Source: Desmodesmus armatus
Taxonomy: Eukaryota; Chlorophyta; Chlorophyceae; Sphaeropleales; Scenedesmaceae
Direction of reading: 5' to 3'
Assembly: GCA_007449985.2 (NCBI GenBank)
Contig: VIIQ02000259.1
Coordinates: 1 to 64,000 of the forward strand
Length of the DNA: 64,000 bases
The notes under the pieces are model-generated. The model had not been told where the DNA came from, did not search any database, and saw nothing but the letters and a program-made list of their open reading frames with translations. The position numbers and the translations under genes were made by a program. Below are positions 56,362 through 64,000 of the stretch, one piece after another. Each line of letters starts with the position of its first letter. The stretch's first letter is position 1.

Positions 56362-59300
56362 TGCGGATGCTGTGTTGGCAGCTTCTAGCAGCTGCCGTGT
56401 TGCCGCTGCGCCCGGCGGCTGCCGTGCTGCGCTGCGCGGTGGTGGTGCCTGCATGCGGCACTTGCACGCATCAAGGCAGCAAATGAGGCGTTGCAGGAAG
56501 GTTCCAAGCAGTTGCTCCAAATAATGGCCGGGAAAAGGGGTGGGGAAGGGGCATGCGAGCGTGTGGGCGTAGGCAGCGATCCAGCCTTGTCGTCAGGTTT
56601 TTGCTCCTTACAGCCTTGTCATGCAGACAGCAGGCAGTGTGTCCCTTGGAGATGGTGTTTGGGTTTTGGGATTGTGCTGCAGGGAACTCCCCTTTCAGCA
56701 GTTTTGCTCACTTCTTGGTGTGTTGTTTTTTCCTGCGGCAGCGTTTGCATGCCTTTTTCTTGTGTGCCTTGTGCCTTTTTGCACCACAAAGGTCTCTCGT
56801 GTGTACATTTAGTTTGTGTATGCTGTACCATAGTGTGGTCCCGATCACACGTATGCTGCATTTCAGACATTTCGGGCATTGCGTTGCGGGGTATTGTGTG
56901 AGTGTTGGGTGTTGTGGCAGTGAGCAGTTAGAAGCTGTGGCGCAGTTGTGTCTCACAGTTGGTTCCTGCCTCCACTGTGCTGTAGGTGCGCATGCTGCTG
57001 GTGGTGCGTTGGTGTATTGCACCAGTATGGGCATGCTCGAGTTCCATCTGCCTGCACGTTGCCTCTTTTTGCAGTGCTGTTCCCCACAGCGTGTGTGTTG
57101 TGGCATCATCAAGCTGTGTGGTCAGCTGGCTGCAGACACACTCGTCATTTCACTTTGATTGCCAGCAGACCACACAGCAAGCAGCATGATGCTGTTTGCT
57201 GCGCAGACAGCTATGGTGTGTGCCCCAGCAGCACCTGGTGCGAACAGTACCAGTGTCAAATGCTGAAGGTATGCACCGCGCATCATGCTAGTCATGTCTG
57301 TCGCTTAGGTCAGATGGGCTTAGGTCTAGAAGGAGTTGCACTAGGCGTGTGTGTGTGTGTGTTGCATGCTTTGTCCTGCATCATCCCAGGTGCATGCAGC
57401 AATCGACGGAGTCCATGTTAGAGGCCAAGCATGTCTGTCGGTCTGTGCGTCTGGCATCTCACATCTGTGCGTGTCATGGTTCTGTGTGTGTGGGGTCTCA
57501 CACCTGTGCGCGTCATGGTACACACCGTTACTTTTAGTGATGGTCGTCAATTATCCAAGCTTGTCTGTCGCAAGGTTGGGAGGCACATGGCACCCCCCGG
57601 CCCGAGCCACGTGCCATGTGCATTTTGCTGGTGTTAGGTGTACTGCTGTCATGTTGCTGGTGGCTTACACCGCACTGACATCTTTCACACCGTGTGTCAG
57701 GCGCCCAGCCTTGAAGGGAGGGTGAGGGCTGGCTAACACCACTCGCTACACCACTGGCAGCAGCACTTGCTAGTGGCGGCACACCCATAGTGTGCTGCAT
57801 TTTTCGTGTGCATGCAGACCTGACCAACACTAGCAGAGGGACACATGTTGGTTGTTGAGCCCTCCCTTGTAGGGCCTGGCTGGTATGTGCATCTGGCTGT
57901 CAGGTGCTGCTAGTCGGGTTTGTCGGTTGCTTGCAGCGGCGGTGAGACAGGCTCTTGCTTTCTTGCTGGCAGCCTTTGTGCTTTTTGCCTCCTTATGATA
58001 TGGAACTCAGGGAGTAGGTCAGGTTTTGGCGGGGGCAGTCGTAGAATGTGACGGTTTAGGGCGTAGGTAGCGGTGTGTGTGGTTGGCGGGGGGTATAGGT
58101 AAGCTGTGCGTGTGGCGGGGTTGTTCCGGGGGTTGTGTTGTTGATGCGTTTTTGCATGTATGTACAGCAGCAGGGTCCTGAAAAGCCTTGTGCAGTTTTG
58201 TTGACCTATTCGGGATGTTGAGCAGTGGGCAGCACGGAGGTAGTGCCTGCTGCCAATGGTCGCGCACTCATGCTCGACCATACCATCGCTGCTTGGGTGA
58301 CAGTGGAAGGCCCTATGCATCTGCATGGACCCTTGGCTTTGCTGTTGTGATTGGCGACAGTCGTGACATGTGTCCAGATAAACGGAGTTTGCCTTTGTGG
58401 CCTGCCGTTTGGCGCGGGTCAGCAAGCTTGCAGTGAAGGGGGCACGGATATGTAGGGCATGTATGTGTTGACGCAGATTGGAGTGCTTGTGCTGAGTTGT
58501 TAGTGAAGCAGTCTGCGGCAGTTGCAGCTGTTGCCAGCTGCTGTCGTCAGTGGCTTGGTGGTATCACTCTTTTTGCAGGTGTTTGTTTTTTGGAACCTGT
58601 GGGTGTTGTTGCAACTGCCCGTGCCCTTTTGTGCGACCACCCAAGTGGTTGTGAGCAATGCTGACAAGCGTTGCAGGTGACAGTGCAATCAAAGGGAGAG
58701 GGCTGTGTGCGTTCGTATTGCGCGAGTGTGTTCTTGTTGCACTGCCAGCGTGTCACTGTTTCCGGCACGGACTGATACTGTGATTTATGCAGCATGTGGT
58801 TTTTGCGCACATACCTCCAGCCAATGTGCAGCGGCAGCCAGCAAGCTACAGTCGCACGGGCCACTGCTCACCAAGCTGTTGCCTTGCCAAGCTGTTGCAC
58901 TGCGCAATGCAGGCACTGTTGCGCCTTTGTGTGCTATCTGCCTCCTGTTGTTTGTGCAGCGTTTGCTGGCTGTGGACTGTGAGTTTTGCCCGCCCAAACT
59001 TGCTTATCGCTTGTGCATGCTACCCATGCCAGTTTGGGGGTCGGCAGAGTCGCTTCTGAGTGTGGGGGTGGGCAATTCGTGATGAGTGCCGTGCATCAAT
59101 GCACGTTCTGCGTAGGGCGCACGTGCTGCGGCAGTGGTGTTTATGTCTGCATATAGCTGCAGCCATCCTCTCTGAAACCAATGTGTGTGGTGAGCTGTGT
59201 GTTGGGGGAGTGAGAGTGGTGGCTGCCTTGCACCTGTCGGTGTGTGGGGCTGGCGGGCTTGCAGGCCAAGTATTGTATTGTGTTAGAGCGCGACGAGGGC

Positions 59301-60491
59301 TCCAAGTTGTTCAATCCAAGTTTAACTGCGAGTGGAAAAGAAAGATCTAAAGCACCTTTGGTCCAGATCTTGCCCATGCAGAGTTGTAGTCACGTGTGTA
59401 GCAAAACTGTCAACTGCCACTGAAACCTCTTCAAGTTGTACCATAAGTTTGTCCAAAGGCCACTTGTTGCAATTACAACAGGAAGCAACAGACACTCTCC
59501 CTTCAGACCACCCAGACATACTGTACAGCACAGATACATGCCAGCCAACACTGTTACTGTTGCCGTTGCATGGTTCAGGCGCGGCCTCAACACCCCGTAG
59601 GCCTACACTCCCTAGGGAGCCAACTTACACAAGCACTGGAGCACACTGGGCATCTAGGCAAGACTCAAGCCATCCACTTGTCAGCAGTAACACGCCTGCA
59701 CAATTGCTGACAGCTGCAAGACCTCTGTCCCACGACCCAGATAACGATTGTTTATTCACTCATAGACATAACCAATTTCAGACAACAATGGTGGCATCAA
59801 CACGCTCCAGACGTCAGCCGCAGACAAGTTTTTGTGCAGGACGGCACACTCTGTGCAGCTGCACTGCAGAGGAAGGTCAGCCTTGCTGATAAGAGTCCTG
59901 CACAGACAGGGTCCACGCTAATGCGCATCAGCAACCTCTGCAAACGCTTTGCAGATGACATGCCTAGAGGCCATGTCACATTTGCAGATAACAACTTCAA
60001 AAGTAGTCCACAATGGGCTTCCTGTCATACCAAAACCCCACATGGGGTAGTGCACTTCTCCTCCCCAGCAGACAGACAGCAAAACTGAAGCACCACATCA
60101 ACTGATGTGTATGTGCCTCCACAGTTGGCAAAGAGCCATCCAAGCCAGTGCATATGAAACAAGGTAGTCCCAGTCACTCAACCCAACCGAAGACAGGGTA
60201 CGAACCTGGTTGGACACATGAAACAGCCACACCTGCACCCCCATGTTGCAAGTCAGGCATACAACTTGCTTATTGCCCAAACACAATTCGCTGTTGAAAG
60301 GTTTCAGCACTTGCCCATCCTGCAATACTCTCCACCTGTGCCTGGATCATTTCAGGCGTGGCCGCCGTCTGCAGCACAACAAACGAAAGCAGGCGCACTG
60401 ACCCAACGCCAAGCGCAGCAATATCCTGCTCCAAGCTGCAACAGGAACCCCGATATTGGCTCTCTCCTCGGCAAGCATGCTGCCATGATCA
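56362..60491. other. 4-kb convergent 3' region, SDP1-like gene (+) and P450 gene (-)
   Basis: No gene is supported. 56362 to about 59330 is GT-rich on the + strand (SDP1-side 3' UTR). About 59340 to 60491 is CA-rich (P450-side 3' UTR). TTACA at 59626-59630 reads TGTAA on the minus strand and is a candidate poly(A) signal for the P450 gene, about 860 bp past its stop. I find no clear TGTAA for the SDP1 side. A short tandem duplication occurs at about 57460-57520 (tctcaca/cctgtgcgtgtcatgg). Confidence 0.5.
59626..59630 (-). terminator. Candidate TGTAA poly(A) signal for the P450 gene
   Basis: TTACA on the + strand, in the CA-rich stretch downstream of the minus-strand P450 stop codon. Confidence 0.35.
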
Positions 60492-63400
60492 TCAACGAGA
60501 CGCGATCGCCGCTGTGCGTGCTGCTGCCGACGACTGCTGCTGCGCTGCCTGGCGCCGCTGCACCCGCACCGGCACACCATACTTGGGATGAGCAGTCACA
60601 CTCATCAGCACCTCCTCCGGCTTGTCTCCTGCGTACTTGAACTCGAATTGCCGGTAGATCATCGACATGATCGTCTTCGCCTCCAGCAGCGCAAACTTCG
60701 ACCCGATGCAGTCGCGAGGTCCACGTGAGAACGGCATGTAGGAGTACTGCGACACGTGCTGAGCAGGTCCGTCAGCATCCAGCCAACGTTCGGGCTTGAA
60801 CTCGGCAGCATCAGGTCCCCACACGGCCTCGTCCATGTGTTGGATGTACGGGCTGACCAACAGAACCTTCTCACTGACGTTGTAGCCCGCCAGAGTGGCG
60901 CCCTTGGGGCCATAGCGGGCCAGCACGCCGACTGGGGGCCTGACACGCAGCGACTCCTGCACAGCAGCAGGAGGGAGATAAGGCGTGCACCAGGTCAGCA
61001 CTGTACATTCTGCATTTGTTGGCATCGTGCGGCTGAACAGCACCAACATAGAAATGACAAACATCCAGCAGTCGACGCACAAATACTGTCACTGTTTTTG
61101 ATGGTTCTGCCAGCGCTGCGGCACTGCACTCGGGATGCCAAGCTAGCTTGCAAGACAACTGCAGCGCTGCTCTGAACGGGCAAACATCTGATATGGTGCG
61201 CATGTCGTAGTACCTTGAGCACAGCGTTGAGGTAGCGCATCTCTGAGAGCTGCTGGTAGGAGGGCTGTGTGCCTGGGCCCATCACCCGCAGTACCTCCTC
61301 CACCAGCTTGGCCTCTGCCTCAGGGTGATTCATCAGGAACCACATGGTCCAACCAATCAGGCTGGCTGTGGTGTCATGGCCTGCGAGCAGAAGCACGGGG
61401 CTAAACAGGGCGCATAGTGTGTCAATGATAATGGCGAGCACATGCCAGCACAAAGTGTATGCCAGTGGCCGCTAGCTGTACCGTGGGGTGCAGCATGCAG
61501 CTTTACGTGGCTCGTCAAATCAGACCTTTACACCCAGTTGGTATGGCCCTGTTCACCTATGGCTGTGACACGTCAATATAGTGCTATCATGCAGGGTCCG
61601 CTGGCGCACATGCTCACTGACGACCTACCTCACATGCCGCCCACTTGCAATACGCCTTATGAAGTTCAACTGGCATGCGTCTCATGTACGATGCAGCACA
61701 AACGGCATGCCAGCCTCAAGCTGCTGATTCTCGTGACATACCTGCTGCAAAAAATGTCTTCATTTGTGACATCAGAACCTGCAGGTCAACTCCAGCACCG
61801 TCAGCCCCCTGCTGCTGACTCAGCTTCACCGCCAGAGTGAGAATATCCTTGCTGTCCTGCATCACTGCCTCTGTTGCAGCAGCTGAGGCCATAGGGCAGC
61901 CAGCAGCCTCACTGCTGCTCCCCTGCCCGCTGTTACTGCTGGTACTGCTGGTACTGCTGGTACTGCTGGTACTGCTGGACTGACTGCTGCTTGAATGGAT
62001 GCCAGGGATGGGGCACTTGTTGCCAGATGGGCTGGAAGCTCTGCTAGGTTGACCAGACAGCAGGAGCTGCTGCTCCTCAGCAGACACTGCGATGCCCATG
62101 TCTCCAAGGCGCTTGAGCAGGATAGGCAGCAGCTGCTTGTCATACTCTGCCTGGAGCCGGGTGGTCTTCTCCTTGTTCCAGGGCAGGTTCTTCATCCAGT
62201 TGCTGCATGACAAACCAACACACGTGGCAGCACAAGGTACAGCACCAGCAATGCATGAGGGTGGGTGGTGATCCTTGCTGACAGGCTGCGAATAAGTGCA
62301 ACAAAGCAGCATGCCCAAGCATTCAAGCTGTGCCACAAGCTATGTCCGTGGCACGGAACACACAGGTGCACTACCCGGTTTCACCCAGCAGTGCTACCCC
62401 GGCAGTGCTATCATACAATGAACCACCATGCATGTGCAACATGCCTGTTGAGCATGCATGCCCTAGGGCAGCCCCAGAAACCTGATGTCAATTGCATGTG
62501 AAATGCATTGATGCTTACATAAGCCTTGGGGTTAAAAGGCACCTTGTAACAGGTCCACCAACAGCAATGAATCTCTGCGCCTTGCATCAGGCTACCCAGG
62601 TAGACCCCACTCACATTGGCACGTTGTCCACATAGTAGGCCACATGCCGCCCCACAGCCTCGAAGGCAGTCCACAGGCCGGCGGCCTTGTCACTCTGCAA
62701 CAGGTTGACCTCCTCACCAAAGCCAACCTGCACAGCACAGCAGAGCACATAGTACAACGCAGCATGTTGCTGTAGTTTGTCCTCAATGGTGCAGGTGATG
62801 ACTCATCAGTGAGTGTGATGACCCTGGTGGTGCTATAGCTGACCGTCGCAACACCCATGGCGGGCCAAGAAAATGAAAAATGCCATGTCACTGCAAACAA
62901 AACCTTTTCACTGACTCAGTTTGTGCTCAACACAACCGTGCAGCAGCCCCAGCCCTTTCCCTCATCCCACCCACCTTGCAGATGACCTCAAGTGTTGTGA
63001 GGATGGCCACCAGGTGCATCTGCACCACCTCCTGTTGGTCAGCCTTGCGCCCCAACAGGTCGACTAGGTTCTGGGCACAGCCCACCACACCAGGGTAAGC
63101 AGACTTGAGAAAGCTGGAGCTGAAACCTGCAGAACCCAGCAGCCAAGTTTGACAAACAGACGAAGCAGGGTACAGCATGGCCATCAGTTGGGCAGGGTGA
63201 CAATGCTGTTTTGCAAGTTTTCGTTTGAAGGGAACAAAACTAGCATTTTCATTTGCAACCCTACTCAGCTGCAACGGCATAATTCCAAATGGTGTGACTG
63301 ACCTAGCCGCCATGACTTGAAAACCTTTCGGCTGAAACAGCAGCTGCCTTAGTGTTTACCTCACCCAGCAGAAAACACAAGGAAGCGGGAACAAGGCTGC

Positions 63401-64000
63401 TGCCGGCTGACGGGCAGTGAGGCATATGTACTGCAACTGCAGCATACACCTACCTGGGTTGAAGGCATCTCGCTGTGACTTCCAGACATGCCCCTCTGTC
63501 AGGAGCATGCTCTCAGGGCCCACAATGGGCAGCAAGTCACCATAGCGGGGTGACTTGGGGTACTGCCTCACTTCATACACCTGCAGAAAGCACAGGAAAT
63601 GATGGCGGTTGGTGCTACTTGCTAGCATGATAGGCCAACTGATGCCAGCTGGACGGGGGTATAACCGCAGCATGCTTTATGCTGCCTGGAACTTCCCTAA
63701 AGATCTGCTGAACCCTGCAAACTGTGCTGATGCCGACACGTGCTTGTACGCTTCTTGTTCCTGCACTATCCAGCAGGCAGCACACGCGCCACTGCTAGCA
63801 GCAGCTAGTGGCTGCTAATGTAAATCAGCAACACTGCTGCCTGCTTGCTCCCTGATTTGTGACCGGATCAGCACACTCGTTCCTGGGACGCTGTGGCTGC
63901 TGCTGCCCTGCAATCACATGCAGGTACAGCCACTGCTGCTTACTGCTTCCACCACAATCCGTCACTACCTGCTGTCACCAGCCTACTGACCTCTTTGATA
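60492..64000 (-). CDS. Cytochrome P450 (5' end beyond window)
   Basis: Haem-thiolate monooxygenase, minus strand, 5' exons cut by the window edge. Exons: 63991-64000 (partial), 63454-63580, 62975-63126, 62615-62727, 61742-62202, 61214-61380, 60492-60956; all phases agree. Seen in order: an early helix C region (GHVWKSQRDAFNPGFSSSF); the I-helix oxygen-binding motif FFAAGHDTTASL; the K-helix ExxR in ESLRVRPP; FKPERWLD; and the haem loop FSRGPRDCIG with the cysteine ligand. The C-terminus is Gln/Ala/Arg-rich. The helix C spacing and the AGHDTT motif fit the CYP3/CYP4-like clans, but I cannot assign a family or substrate. The segment 61900-62000 inserts a Ser/Thr repeat (SST units) before helix I. 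The ten bases at 63991-64000 read IKE followed by a gtcagt donor. Confidence 0.92.

Noticed and set aside
59332..59889. 185-codon plus-strand open frame between lipase and P450
   Set aside because: It lies in CA-rich sequence that fits the minus-strand P450 3' UTR; the composition explains the lack of stops and no motif is present.

Overview
This is eukaryotic nuclear DNA, most probably from a green alga (Chlorophyta, Chlorophyceae-like). Genes are split by many GT-AG introns of about 100-560 bp whose 3' ends read (t/c)tgcag. Coding sequence is rich in GC and in CAG/GCA repeats, so proteins carry poly-Ala, poly-Gln and poly-Ser tracts. TGTAA poly(A) signals follow several stop codons. The gene set is plant-like or algal: a PurK-PurE fusion, an SDP1-type lipase, AP2 domains and a P450. 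I cannot name the species.

Layout, left to right: (1) a G-tract minisatellite, 1-3285, apparently inside an intron; (2) the 3' part of the RNA polymerase I largest subunit gene (+), 3922-7256; (3) bifunctional phosphoribosylaminoimidazole carboxylase (+), 8076-12493; (4) a very large AP2-domain protein (-), 13924-22027; (5) a HIT-like protein with RGG and poly-Gln regions (+), 22269-24853, sharing a short divergent promoter with gene 4; (6) a 20-exon gene (+), 25477-36104, that joins in one reading frame a Dug3-type class II glutamine amidotransferase, a seven-bladed WD40 propeller and a Dug2-type M20 metallopeptidase-like domain; (7) a two-RRM RNA-binding protein (+), 37863-40529; (8) a disordered serine-rich protein (-), 44532-47875; (9) an SDP1-like patatin triacylglycerol lipase (+), 49686-55144, probably extending to 56361; (10) a cytochrome P450 (-), 60492-64000, cut by the right edge.

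The stand-out is gene 6. In yeast, Dug2 and Dug3 are separate proteins that together cleave the gamma-glutamyl bond of glutathione. Here both appear as one polypeptide of about 1898 residues. Every intron phase agrees and the summed exon length is divisible by three.

Other recurrent structure: four genes carry a duplicate of a splice acceptor plus the start of the following exon, inside the intron 124-181 bp upstream of the real acceptor. A nearly loopless inverted repeat of about 160 bp sits in the last polymerase I intron. Introns and UTRs are GT-rich on the sense strand, so transcript direction and convergent 3' ends can be read from composition. Five one-base reading-frame breaks, at least three at G or C runs, look like consensus errors in the assembly, although real mutations cannot be excluded. 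Exon boundaries are my own splice calls from reading frame, GT/AG sites and phase; no RNA evidence was available.
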